Program-made: the position numbers and the translations under genes
The notes under the pieces: model-generated
Told to the model about the DNA's origin: nothing
Databases searched by the model: none
The model's input: the letters and a program-made list of their open reading frames with translations, nothing else
Shown: piece after piece, positions 14,939-27,900 of the stretch
How the letters are laid out: every line of letters begins with the position of its first letter
Numbering within the stretch: position 1 is the stretch's first letter
DNA from: Hypsibius dujardini
Taxonomy: Eukaryota > Tardigrada > Eutardigrada > Parachela > Hypsibiidae
Direction: 5' to 3'
NCBI GenBank assembly: GCA_001579985.1
Contig: LRSR01006754.1
Coordinates: forward strand, 1 to 37,228
Length of the DNA: 37,228 bases

Positions 14939-16229
14939 GAGTCGGTCCATTTAATCACTGACCTTCGTGACATTTCGGGTATATATTAGCCGTGACAGGC
15001 ATATAAGGACACAATAATTTTTTGGCAACAACAAGTTTCCGTGAGAGCTTTCTAAAGTGTTTCCGGTCACCGCCCTATCGCCAGATGGTAAACAACTTTT
15101 TTCTGATCACTTGATCGTGGTATTTTTCGTTTCTCTGGACGGTAGTTTCCCGTTCCGATTATCTAATTTGGATTGAGTCTGACAAGTAAGCTGCCACCCG
15201 GAAATGTATCCAGAACTTATCGATTTAACTCTGTACAATAAACATCGGCACAATTTATCCAGGGTGCCGTAAGTACTAACGGTAATAAAAGCTCACTTAT
15301 TTTGCAGCCTTTATTTCGCCATATCAAATCTCGCTAATCTCCCTGGCTTTGAAGATAAGCGAGAAAAGCTGCCAGTGAGCTCCTTTTCTCGGTCATCTGC
15401 TTGCTAATTGTGAGTTGTCCGTGCGAGTTAAGATTACGGAACGCGACAGGGCCCATGGAAACCAGGGGGCGTGTACTCGTATTACCTTTGCAAAGGTGTG
15501 CAAGACCAGAGAGATTATCGAGTTTAAAATAACAAAATAAACGTTGCAAAAATGCCAGCTTCGAATAACCTTACTGTCGCAAAGCACTGCAGGGGCTAGT
15601 CTTACCCACCCTTGATGTTGGGTTCTAAGAACGAAGGCTTGCCCCATTTTGCAAAATTTTGTCGTGCTGTTTACTGTTATTACACAATAACTCGCTTGCA
15701 GATCCCTGGAAAAGTAAAGGGCTGATTATAAAAGTATGTTTAAATACTGAAAACTCAAAAAGAACAACACGCAGTCAGAATACGCGTGGACTAACGCAAT
15801 ACGCAATGGCTAAACATAAACATCGTCATAAATTGTTCGACAAAGTGACCAATCAGGCCCAACAGCGTCTTCATGAGAGTTCGGTCGATAGATGAATAAA
15901 AAGCAGCACATAGAATAAACAGGAAATGGCTACATCAAGCTGTGCTTTAACAAGTCGACTGTGTTTGGCTCGCGCCATTGAGAGGCCAATCAGTAAGTCC
16001 ACAGCTAGCCTTCCTTTTTGCAGGATAAACTGCTAGCATGTATGTCACACAGCTCTTTCTACATGGTAAAGCACTTATTCGTCAACACACAAAAAGGGGG
16101 AAGTTCCACACACATTCCTGTAAATCCATTAGCAGACCTCCGAAAGAAAGGCGCTGTCGGATATCCTTTCAGGCAAAATAAATTCCGATAACGCTAAGGA
16201 ATGCGCAATGTGAACTCGATCATAAGGGG
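14939..16229. other. GPCR 3' flank and intergenic region
   Basis: Holds the receptor 3' UTR and a putative polyadenylation signal. A short open frame ends near 15895 next to an AATAAA and has a basic segment, but it matches nothing I recognise and has no support. No other feature seen. Confidence 0.45.
15237..15242 (+). promoter_or_regulatory. Putative polyadenylation signal of the GPCR gene
   Basis: AATAAA about 300 bp after the receptor stop codon, the first canonical hexamer on the gene strand. Position only; cleavage site not determinable. Confidence 0.4.
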
Positions 16230-16249
16230 AAATGCTGTTGGTGATCTTT

Positions 16250-17450
16250 GAGTGCATGCGACCAAGGACTCGTTTATGGTCCTTACAGGTTGGAACTAGA
16301 ACCCCCATTGTGGGCCTGGGGGGTGGGTGGGCAAAAGGGCAACACGAACTTTGTCAAGATTGAACCAAAAACTCAGCCTATGATCTTTGATTATTTTGAA
16401 ACTTGTAGGGGTGTTTGGGGTATAATTTGTAAGGGCTCCCCTGGAATGTCAGAACAGTTGAAAGAATTAAGTTTTTTTGACAGGTAATGTGATCAGCAGA
16501 AACCTCAAAGGGTGATTTCAGGGTAAATGGCGGTATCAGACTCGAGTCTGCTGGGCAAAGTCCTCTGCAGTGGTGATGGTCCGCTAGCAGTCCTTGACGA
16601 AATTCAGAGATCCTCGGGAAGACTAGGAACGGCGACCAGAATAGGTCCCCAATGAACATGCGAAACTAGGCTCAACTGGTTATCCGAGGCATTCGCGCCA
16701 GCGCCACACAGGAATGACGATACGAAAACTGTATTTGAACGGAGGTACAGACAACTCCGAACCGAGACTAGACTAGCTAGAGAACCAATACTAAAACAAG
16801 GCGGCTTATCACAGTATAAGGTTTTGTTAGGGACTATTATTAAGTCACTATTGATGAATGCAAATGCGAGATTCAAAATATTCAAGAACGGTGTCGGGTG
16901 CAACTGTCTTTCATAATGGATTTCTGTCTGATGGACTATGGTCATGAACATTTCGTACTATTCCCTATAAATCCGTCACCAGGTCCAGAAATATCACTTG
17001 CTGCAATGAAATTATTATTGGTAAAATCAAGACTGAAGAACTCAGGTGCGATAAAGTCAGCACACAGTCTGAATTTGATCGCCTGTCATCGACAGGGCCG
17101 CCACAATCACAGAAATTCTAAAGGCACAGTAAAGAAGTTGTAAAATATATGAATCAATCAGTTAATCAATCAATCAAAAGGAAATTCTACACGTGAAAAC
17201 CGTCGGAATTTTATGAAAAAAAAACGAATGCTTTGGAAAATGTTTTGAGATTGAGAGGGTTTCTGGAAATCAGACCCCCAGACTCCCATAAGTTTCCAAA
17301 TAATCAGGGACAAGAGGCCAAAGTTTTGGTTCAATCTTAAAAAATGAATTTTGCCTGTTTACCCACCCACACTCCATACCATGAGAGATCCTGGTTCCAA
17401 CTTGCAGGGACCCCAGACAAGCCTCTACGTATGCCTCACACATTGCTTCA
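16250..17450. repeat. Element of about 1.2 kb with long imperfect terminal inverted repeats
   Basis: The left arm (about 16266-16450) matches the complement of the right arm (about 17265-17430). Shared blocks include GGTTGGAAC/AGTTGGAACC, GGGTGGGT, AAGATTGAACCAAAA and TGATTATTTTGAAACTT against TGATTATTTGGAAACTT. The roughly 800-bp core between the arms has no recognisable coding sequence. The element is intergenic, between the receptor and deoxyhypusine synthase genes. The ends are too eroded to define a target duplication or superfamily. Confidence 0.7.
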
Positions 17451-17781
17451 GCCTTTTCTTATCATGTTTATCCGTGGTTCCTTGAGGAACTGAAGGGTTT
17501 CAACGAAATTTTGCTAGACAGACAGTGCCTTGCTGTTGTGGAAGGTCATTCTTATCGGTAGATAAGACGTTGCCATATTATGAAACAACTGATTGCCAGC
17601 TCTTCGTGTTATTATTATTATTGATTACCCATTCATCTACTATTTATCACACGCTGATCATGCAAAGTCTCGTCCAATATCAATTGAATTACATACATTT
17701 ACAAAGAGTCGAAAAAGTTATCCTCTGACACAAACTAGAAACAGAAACTGAGTAAAATACTTTTACTAAATTCGGAAAGAA

Positions 17782-19783
17782 ATGGCTCATGTCGAATCGT
17801 ACACGGCAATCTGCAGGGAGTCCCCACAGGAGCCCATAGACGGCCTAGGGGAGCCTGTGCGTGGCTACGATTTCTCCGATCACGCCGTGGATTACCGCCA
17901 GCTGCTCTCGTCTTTCCGGACCACCGGATTCCAAGCGACCGTCTTTTCGTCAGCTGTGGAAGAAATTAATAAGATGGTAAAAACTGTGGCGGTTGAAAAT
18001 TTACTGCTGTCTGTATTTTCGTGTGTGTTTTTTGCAAACAGATTGCGTCGAAATTGAAACCAAAGCCGGATGAGTCAGCCCCTGCTCGATCTAATTGTAC
18101 CATATTCCTCGGGTATACCTCAAATATGGTTTCTTGTGGAGTGCGGGAGACAATACGCTTTCTCATCCAACACAAAATGGTAAAGCAATCAATGCTTATT
18201 GCAAGTGCACGGCGTAATTGATTGACGTGGGAGTCTAATCTCAGAAACGTATTTTATGAAGGCTAGCAACTAATGTTTCAATAGGAAAAGGCAGATTTTG
18301 ATACAATTCAACTTTTTAAAAAAGCACGAGAAAAGAGTTTGAAAGTCTGACATTTTTTTGAAAAGATATTTTACGGTTCATATACATATCTCTTAAGATA
18401 TTGAATATTTAAAATGTCGGACATTATCTTAGCAAACAGTATTTTTTATGCTTTAGGTGGATTGCATCGTGACCACTGCCGGCGGCATTGAAGAGGATTT
18501 CATGAAGTGTTGGGCACCGACGCACGTCAACAGTTTTGACGTTGCTGGTGCGGGGCTTCGAGCCAAGCAGATCAACCGGATAGGAAACCTCTTGATCCCG
18601 ACGCAAAATTACTGCATGCTTGAGGATTGGATAATACCAATTTTGGATCAAATGTTGCTGGAGCAAAGAAACCAGGTATGCACTACGCGAATATTTAAAA
18701 CTCACAGGTTGTCGATTACCGGTAATATTTTTGCCATTGGCAGGGTGTGGTTTGGACCCCAAGTCGGCTGATCAATCGCCTCGGACAGGAGATTAACAAT
18801 CCTGACAGCATTTACTACTGGGCATGGAAGGTTAGTCTTTGGTCTTAATTATATTCCAATCAGGTATGGCAAAACTCAATTAAACTAACTGAACGGAACT
18901 AAACTAAGGTAAACAGTTAGAATAAACTGAATTATTTGACTAATTTTAGTTTTGTCAATCCCTGAATCTACCATAATTTGTGTATGCATGTACATGGATG
19001 TCTATAAGCTGATTCAATTTTCAGAACGACATTCCCGTTTTTAGCCCTGCCATCACGGATGGTGGCATTGGTGATATGCTATACTTCCATTCCGTCAGCA
19101 ATCCTGGCCTAGTTCTGGACATAATACAAGGTAAATCATACCGTACTGAGAAAAAACTAAAATAAAATGTGTAGAATGATAATTGAGTGGTTCCGTTTTC
19201 CGCCACCAGATGTGAAGGCTATCAATGTACTGGCGATTGGAGCGGTCAATAGTGGCATGATCATCTTGGGAGGAGGCCTTAGCAAGCATCATATCTGCAA
19301 TGCCAACCTTATGGTGAGGACCTTCTTTTTATAAAAAATATCAAGTCGTTCACTAGACTTTTTATCTTCGGCACAGAATCGTGTTTTGTCTATCTGTGAT
19401 TCTGAAAATTTTAATTGTAACTTGACTTGTAGCGAGATGGAGCCGATTTTTCCGTATATGTTAATACGGGGCATGAATTCGATGGGAGCGACGCCGGCGC
19501 ACAACCGGATGAGGCAGTGTCTTGGGGTAAAATCAAAGTTGAAGCCACCCCGGTTAAGGTCAGTTCATTACTTTCAACGAGATCTGAAATTGAACGACCT
19601 ACAATACTTTTGGTCGATCTTATGAGTATGAATAATCATTCAATTAAATGTCTCTCTTAGGTTTGTGCCGATGCGTCGTTAGTGTTTCCCTTGCTGGTGG
19701 CCGAAACATTTGCCCAAATTCCACGAGACAGTTTTTGCCAGCTTCCCAGAGATTCGCAATCCAGCGGATCGGGTGACCATTGA
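17782..19783 (+). CDS. DHPS: Deoxyhypusine synthase
   Basis: Cytosolic NAD-dependent enzyme that moves the aminobutyl group of spermidine to one lysine of eIF5A, the first step of hypusine formation. Exons 17782-17976, 18042-18179, 18457-18675, 18744-18830, 19025-19130, 19210-19313, 19433-19558 and 19661-19783 give 365 residues, close to the usual 369 of the human enzyme. Diagnostic blocks in order: [97 protein letters not shown] and [21 protein letters not shown]316 in WGKI corresponds to the catalytic lysine (human K329). All junctions keep frame with consensus splice sites. A MITE lies in intron 4. The C-terminal tail after VAETFAQ is not conserved. Housekeeping gene; nothing suggests it is broken. 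Confidence 0.97.
18861..18964. mobile_element. Short hAT-like MITE in deoxyhypusine synthase intron 4
   Basis: 104 bp between CAGGTATGGCAAAACTCAAT and the right end, whose complement is CAGGGATTGACAAAACTAAA. The ends are inverted repeats of each other, and the CAGGG-type start fits hAT. Both ends resemble those of the element that fills GT17 intron 2 (ATGGCAGAACTTAATAAAAC on the left there). No clear target duplication: flanks ATTCCAAT and AATCTACC match at half the positions. It lies inside the intron, away from the splice sites. Confidence 0.6.
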
Positions 19784-21531
19784 ACGCCTCAATTGCTTTC
19801 TCTGAATAATTCTTCCATTTGTATTTTAAGATCGCTAAGTTTTTACTTATCCATGTGTCTGGAACTGCTGGAAGACACAGCAAACAATGATGGCGGTTAA
19901 ACATCTGTCAGAATGTTGTAAGCTTTGCGAGCGAGCTGTTATGAGCGAACTTCTAAGGGAAGACTTTTTTAAGTATGTTGCATAATCAAATTATTAGACA
20001 TGTATTATAATTAGTTGGTGTCAGTTATCAGATTTAAGATTAAACTGTATTGAAAAAATGTGTTTATGGTTCGGATAGCGACTTTTCTGTTTAGAAATAA
20101 AAAAAATTATTTTATTGTCTTGTAATATAAGTTTTGTAAGCTAGAGGTTGTAGTGTTCCAATAAATTTTTGCGAGTTGAAAGAGGATATTTTCGGATTGG
20201 TAGAGAGTCTAATGGAAAATTGGCGGGGAAGGAGCTTGCTGTCGTGAAAGTTATTGGTTAAAACGTAGAAATCTGAGACCTCGCTGTCCGCGCCTCCAGT
20301 TTTTTTATACCCTAGCAAAGAGCGCCTTTAGCAGAAATTATTATTATCTATTCTCCAACTATTTTAGCTTCCCAAAAATGGATAATTTTTTGACTTAAGG
20401 TAAGCTGCAAACGGCGTTAAAACTGCCGTCCAGTTTCCTATGTTTTTTGGAGCCGTTTGTGGGCAATACATCAAGCAACTTTTTAGTTTTACCCGTTTCG
20501 CTGCATTTTGGTCAAATTGTGCTAACTTAAATCTCTGGTTCTGAGACAGTGGAGTCTATGCCATGCATGATGGTAATTTTACTGCTAGTTTGAGAATGGC
20601 CAAATTTTGCTGAATTTTTTGCCAGTATAGTTCCATCCCATATGTAGACGCAAGCGGGTAATTTTTCTAGTAGATTGAGAATTCTCAGCTCTCTGAGTTA
20701 TGTGTGTTTGTGCCTTTTGGAGCTAACAGCGAGTGGTAGTGGGTACCGACCACCAATTTTAATAAAGCAATCAATCTAGCGGCGTCAGTTCTATTGACTA
20801 ATTAATTTAATTTAGCGAGGACATCTACAGTAACTTAGTGTCAAGCCATCATCTGCATTCCTTTACAGATAATTAACCAATTAATTCCCGCTAGTCAGCC
20901 AGCAAAAACTAGCCAGCTAAACTCCTACAGTCCTAGGTTGGAAGCAGTGGAAAGTAAGGATCCTTTGCTTGCTGGTTTTTAACAGGTCAATACTATTTGG
21001 CATTGACATACAACATAATGAAATACATATCTAAAACCGTGATACAGTAATCAAAAATAGGACTATCCATACATGGCAAGTATTACAGGGTCCTGCAGAC
21101 TTCCACGATAATGGCTTTGTCCACCAAATCTACAGGTGGAAATCAGACTTTCCAACTGCCTTCTGGATAAAGCGATAGGCGGACTAGTAGCAGGAACCAA
21201 GTCGATTCTGGTTCTTCTGTTTGACTCCGTTCATGTTCTTATTATTTACTAAGTAAGTAAATATTTCGTACGTTAAAACCCTCCGTGAGCGAAAACCAAT
21301 TCCCTGACCTGAATCGCAACCAGGCCAGACCATTTTCGGACACTTTTGGTCGCCTTGTGAATCTGGTTTTAGCCGGTTCTAGCTGACATCCTGTCCGGTT
21401 GCGCATTACTTTCGCAAGAGTGCGATTGAGTATGCTGATGGTACGATATTCTACATAAGTCCCAATTTGGTGGGACGATATGAAAACGTTGCTGTTATTG
21501 TTGCAAGTTTTAGCCACACACATCCGCGCAA
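19784..21531. other. Intergenic region between the deoxyhypusine synthase and monooxygenase genes
   Basis: About 1.7 kb, AT-rich at its start, with the probable deoxyhypusine synthase poly(A) signal near 20096. No open frame shows recognisable homology or splice structure. No repeat found besides the MITE that begins at 21534. Confidence 0.45.
20096..20101 (+). promoter_or_regulatory. Putative polyadenylation signal of deoxyhypusine synthase
   Basis: AATAAA in an A/T-rich stretch about 310 bp past the stop codon. Position-based call only. Confidence 0.35.
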
Positions 21532-21533
21532 TA

Positions 21534-21736
21534 CTGTACTGCCACGATTTTAAGGGTGGCTTTTTTGCCCTACACGTAAATTACCGACCCCCCGGTCCAA
21601 CTTGTGTTCACTGGTTTCACTGCGCTTTTGGCGGGCCGAAGCTTGGCCGTTGATGAACGGAAGTGAATCCGTACGTCACGTATAGTCTATCAGGGGTGGG
21701 CGGGGCTAAACCCACCCTTAAAATCGTGGCAGTACA
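21534..21736. mobile_element. 203-bp MITE with identical 26-bp terminal inverted repeats and TA flanks
   Basis: The first 26 bp (21534-21559, starting CTGTACTGCCACGATTTT) equal the complement of the last 26 bp (21711-21736) without mismatch. A TA lies immediately outside each end (21532-21533 and 21737-21738), which fits a Tc1/mariner-type target duplication. The interior is non-coding. It ends about 200 bp upstream of the monooxygenase start codon, so it may overlap that gene's promoter. Confidence 0.82.
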
Positions 21737-21936
21737 GTACAATAAGCTTGATCGAAATTTACCCGTCTTATCTTCAGCCAGAGATAATATTCGTCATATC
21801 ACGAACGTCGACGGTCAATTCCTTAGAATTGTTTGTGCCTGCGTTGCCACATGATGCTTCCTTCACATTCTGAACAACAGTCTCTGACAAATTGCTCATT
21901 AGAAAAAAATCCCATCGTTTATACGAAAACCACATC

Positions 21937-24900
21937 ATGAATATGCCCGCGATAGGACGGTTTGTTGGCCTCCTATTCCTTTTGGTGTCTTGTTGGTCTG
22001 TTCACACCTCCGCAATCGAGTTGGATCACTCGGAGGTTTTGAACAGCGTGCACCGGCATGGACATGAAACATCACGTGACGCTGATCTATCCGCCACTGC
22101 TGAGCTGAACAGTTCGGCCGAACTCAAGTCTCCGCATATTCAGTGGGGCACCAACGAAACACACATTGAGCTGCAACTGATCTATCCGACGACTGGGTAA
22201 GAATGTGACATTATAAAGGTCTTTCCACTTAAATTTTAAACGAATTTGAAACGAATCTAACAAGGGATCAATTATCAGTGCCATTCTCGGATGACGGCTT
22301 AACTTTTTCCTGAAACCTATTCCTCTAACATAATTCTAGAACATGTTACTTGCCGGAAAGAAGACCTTGTTCAACGGGGAAAAATTAAAGATTTTGAACA
22401 ATCACTGGAAGAATCCAGTATAGCAGCAATAAAGGCTTATTTCACACCGCCATCTGAGACTGGCACTGATAATTGATCCTTTGCTAATGGAAGTTGTTTG
22501 TTGGGCATTTATTGGTATTAACTGATACTTCAGTAAGATTACCTAGATCACCTTTTAGAAGACGAACCAATTTTTCCCACTGTAGATGGATCGCTCTCGG
22601 TTTGACACCGAATGGTGGAATGGATCAATCTGATGTGCTGTTCGGCTATTGGGACGATGCCAGGGGCAAGATTGTTGTTCAAGTAAATATGATAAAAACA
22701 CGAAATATCATTGATGCTTTTGTGTGCCATCTGAACTTCCAGTGGATGAAATACTAATTAAAAAACATTTATGCAAGGTCACTTTAGAAATAAATAATAA
22801 TCCGTTACTTGAAATATGTTTTGGAAAGGTAAGCAAAATCGTAGAGGATATAAATTTTAAAGCAACCAGAAGGCCTCATCACTTTAAAATTTTTGTCTAC
22901 ATATATTAATGCTTTTTGTCAGTTAGTTCATCGGTCGTTACATCTGGATCATGATAAATTGTTTCAAACTTTGCATAGGATCGCTTCAATAACGCAAAAC
23001 CCGACACGCCGGTCGATCTCCAGCTGGATGAGGAACAGGATTGGACACCAATATCCGGGTCTCAAAATTCGAGCCACACAATTCTTCGAGCTGTTCGAAG
23101 CCTTCGCACGTGCGATTTTCTTGACCGACCATTTGAGGCACGAAGTGTTCATTTTTCTATCTCATACCCAATATCATTATTGCCCATACTCTTGAGCAAC
23201 TGACCTTGCCCTATATTCTTATATCTCAAAATAAACTAAACGGATAAACACGAAAAGTAACTAACTTATTTCTTATATTTAATTTTTGAGCTTCTAATAA
23301 ATAAATAAAAAAAATTAAAGTTCCAGTTATTAAAAGTGAAAAAACTAAAGGAGATAAATTTATCGAAATTGCTAAAACTGTGTTTAATATCGTAATTGAT
23401 AACATGGTTGCCGACTTAGTAAACAGCGTATCGCTGTTCTTCACGACACATTATTGGTCATCTTTCAGAATGGGTTCATGAAGGTCATCTTCTCGTACTA
23501 CTCCCATGACCCCGCCTCCGAAAATGGCCCCATTCCAAAGCACACCCATCGTGGATCGGCTTTGATCAACTTTTTGGACAGTACCGCATCTCTCATTCCC
23601 ACCGAACCGATCGTAGCCCACATCAATTTCACTATGGAAAATTTCCTGGTGCCTGGCGAACGGACCAACGAATTCTACTGTCGGCTGATTAAAATGCCGA
23701 AAGTCACTAAAAAAATGCACACCGTTATGGTATGATCCCTGAACCGGCGATGGTGCTGATAGAGTAGAAAAATGTAGACTCTTTTGGTCGTTGTATTTTA
23801 CTAGCAAACGCCGGTGATTGACCCTCGAGGCATTCAAGTTCTGCATCATATACTCATTTTTGGATGCACGAGTGACTTGAAGCCCACCGACGAAATGGCC
23901 AATGCCGCACCGTTTGCCTGTGGACCGGAACACAACACCTACATCATGGACTCGTGCTTTGAGGTCGCTGCTTCCTGGGCAGTCGGTGGAAAGGTGAGAG
24001 CGATCTTAAAAGTTCCACTGTCCATAATCGCTAGCGGATCAGCAGACCTAATTTAATGTAATTTGCACTAATAGTTTATGTGTACCTCAGCGATCTAATT
24101 AACAGTGTGTAACCCCTAATAAAAATTTTTTGGCCTTTGTCTGAGCCGAATGACTTTCACACAAAGCGCAGGACAAATTCGTGTACTGTTCACATAAATA
24201 ATGTCTGAAGTAGAATTTTGTGTCCCGAAGGACAAACATCACACATATTTTGTGTGATGAAAACCGTGCAGGACTTTTTTTGCAACCTACAGGCGTATTT
24301 TGTGTGACGAAGAAAACGTTTGTGTGACGAAGAAAAAACTTTGTGTGACGAAGAAAAAAGTTTGTGTGACGAAGAAAAACTTTGTGTGACGAAGAAAAAA
24401 ATTTGTGACTAACAAAAAGGCGAATATTTGGCCCAAAAACAGCGGATGCGCTTATATGAATTGCAACAATTTTCAAACTCGCGCATAATGATTTATTGAT
24501 TAGAGTGACTCCAGCCACATAATTACAAAGTTCGGGCGGAATTGACTCGTTACACACAGTTGATTTAGTTTTGGGAGAGCTAAGCCCACACTCTAGTACA
24601 CATGAAAAAATGAAGTACGATAGGTCATACGAAAAGTCAAATTTTCACACAAATTATACGCCATTCCGCACAGAATTTGTGAGGTCGTTCACAGGGCGTG
24701 TGACCACTCTTTTTATCCGTCTAAATTTATGTGAAGCGATATGTGTGAGCGTTCAAAATTTATACGCCTCACTCATTCTTATTTGAAAGGCGAAAAGACT
24801 AAGTTTTTTGAAATAAATGACAGAATAAAAGTCTGTGCAGGGTGCCCAGGGTTTGGCATCTTGTGGGACGCAGTGGTGGGATTTCTAATTATTTTAAAAC

Positions 24901-27900
24901 ACGGAGAAATATGTGTCCAAAAATAGTTCTGAAGCAGTTTTAGCATTTTCGCGAAGAATTGCGAAACTTATGGTTTCACGTTTCACGGCTGCGGGAAGAC
25001 TGGAACAATATTCAGGCGCTATTATACCTTGGTTTGTCAAGCGTTAGTTAGAAGGTTCGCGTAATTCGATGATTCGCCCATCTGAACAAAGTTTTTGAAA
25101 ACAATTTTATAAGATTTCTCTAAGGATTTTTTTCAGACACTATATTTTTCCTGCGTTTTGTTTTTAAGGGCTGAGAACTGTACACACGGATTAAAATGAT
25201 AGCGATCGTACATAATATGATCGGGTACGGCGTAAGTTTTTTGGTGGCCGTACATAATATGTATGATATAAGCCGCTGTTTCTACGTACAAATTTAAGGT
25301 GACAATTTGTCTTTAATATGTACGGAAAAAAATCTTTTCGTACAAAAGATGTGTACTAGGGACAACTCACACAGCCTTATTAATTTTCAATTGCCATGCC
25401 CACAACCGTTTTTGTCAAATATTTTACACACATTTCACGGACAACGGTTAGCACCGGACAAAATCCGGACAAAATAAATCTGGAGCATTTGTCGGCAGGA
25501 AAAATTTTGTCCGCAACGGACATCTAATGTACTAAATTAAGGGGTACATTTTTGTACGAGAAAATGTTCGACAGAAAGTGTGGGTTTTTGTACGCCCCGA
25601 ATTCGGGGCAAATTTAAATTCGTATTAGGGAAACTGTATGTATTTTGTAAACGAGGTGATGATTATATATTTTGCATATGTAATTCGGCAGAATATATTT
25701 ATGATGTAATAGTTTTTTGCAGAAAGTGAACAAGAATTTAAATAATAATTACAGACTCTTCCTGGTTGTGGAATAAAATCATGAACTTTGCGGTTTTAGG
25801 GAAGCACTTACCCTGCCAATGCCGGTTTCCCCATAACTCCAGAACTGGAAGGTCGCTACTATCTGCTGGAGATGCACTACCATAATCCCGATCGAATTAG
25901 TAAGTATAATCAAAGGGTTTTGTAAGGAGAATTATGAGGCCTAGAACGAGGCCCCATGCATAGTAACCTCTTTTTCGTCCGGACGTATAGTCCTTCTCCT
26001 TACACAAGTTCTAACTGATGAGAGCAAAAGTTCACTCACTGAGCAAGAAGCAACTGATCCTGTGACGTCGAACTCTCATATTACCTCTCGATCACTGTGA
26101 ATCGAGTCAGGCAAAGTCTAGCTCCACTCGCATGTAACAGGCACGCCGTGGGGGAAGGACTGGTATGGGGACCTAAGCGTTACAGAGCATGTCTAAAATT
26201 CTCTCTTTGCGCCCGCCCTGATCTCCCAAAACTAATGGGATAAATTTGATTTGCAAATCACATTTGTAATGGTATTGTGTCAAGAGACGTTTATTCCGAT
26301 GCATTGATTGGAAACCCATAATCCCAGCAATGTAAAAACTATTCTTGGGCCCAAAATTTGGTTTGACTGTGAGGCCTGAGTCCGCGAGGGTTGGTTGTAC
26401 ACAATTCAGAGCCGAATAACCAAAACGTGTTACTTTTATCACAGGAACCCTGGACAGTTCGGGAATTTCATTCGGTTTGACGGACCAACTGCGACAGCAA
26501 GACGTCGGCATGCTAATGATGGGGATCTACAATTTTGATGGTCAGTTTTCTGTTGTTGATACACCATGAGAGTACGTAACAGTACATTACGTACGCGTAA
26601 TTTAATTCCAAAACAAACTTTCCATATGACATGTACATTGTGTTGCAGAAGTAATCAGTATTCCGCCGGGGGTCGATCAGTTTACCATTAGAGCGCACTG
26701 CTCCGATCTCTGCACAAATACCGTTAGTAAACCCATAGACGCAAACAACAAAGGACTCCAATGTCCCCAGGACACTTTTTCTCGTTAATCTTTTTTTTGT
26801 GTCAGTAAAGGTTTCTCTTACAGCTCCCAGAGGGAGGAATATACATTTTCAGCGGAATGCCCCACATGCACAACCGAGGTAATTACGGACCTGAAATTAG
26901 TTTAAACGAGAGGCGCATATGCGCTTTTTCTGAAGATGTATTTTATATTGATTGTTCACACTATACGTTGCCTAGGTCGAATTTTACGCGCGCGACATTT
27001 TCGCGGGAAAAAAGAGCTGCCTCCCCTATTGAACAATCGAAACTTTGAGTTCAACTACCAAACCTTCACCGACATTTCCCCGCCACGCCAGATTTTACGG
27101 GTATGAGAAATCTGCCCTTTGCGGTTACAAACCCCAATATTGCAATATCCTGCTGAATTTAATGGCCCCCTATTGCTTTCCTAGGGCGATCGCATAGTGG
27201 TGGAATGCACTTACTCGACCAAGGATGACAACGAAACAATTACAGTAGGTCTAACCTAAACCCTCAAATGGTGTTTTATCAAGCTCGCCCTCCCGAAAAA
27301 CATTATCCGAAATACGGTTACAATCGATAACGGTTAAATTTACTGTATTAAATACGTTTCATATTGCGTAATAAAGCAGCTTGTAACCATGTTTAGTCCC
27401 TGAAGTAAAAATGTGATCAAACAGAGTACCATTTAAGACACCAATTTTATTTGGACTTGGAAGTTTTTCCAGAGTAAACTTGAAGTCTGGAAAATGAGAA
27501 AAACTTGTCGATTTCAATAGTTTTGTTCAGCTCAGTTTAAAAATACTTGTATAACGTTGGTAAATGACGAATACAATGCCAATTAACCACTGGTCAGTCG
27601 TTTTGATAGTCAAGGTATCTTCCTCATTGTAAATTCCATTGTTTAAAAAAAAAGAAAGACCGCCAAATTGTAACGTATTGTGGTACAGTTTCAAGAACCA
27701 TAAAAGATTTAAATTAAGGTTCAAATTACTGTCATTATTTTGCCAGAGTCGTGAGAAGAAACAATCAGACAGACTATAGATAGACCGAATATATAATGGT
27801 GTGCAGCTATGTTGCAGTAATTCTTTTCAACATGGCCGAACTAGCAAATGCATAACGTATCTAAATGGAAAGGAATTTTAATAAAATATCTTGATATATT

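Noticed and set aside
15659-15895. Small plus-strand open frame with a basic segment (MAKHKHRHKLFDKV) ending near an AATAAA
   Set aside because: Begins without a supported start, matches nothing I recognise, and has no splice partners; compatible with chance.
25200-25620. Repeated GTACATAATATG and CGTAC motifs in monooxygenase intron 5
   Set aside because: Two short copies and scattered motifs; no consistent period or inverted ends to define an element.
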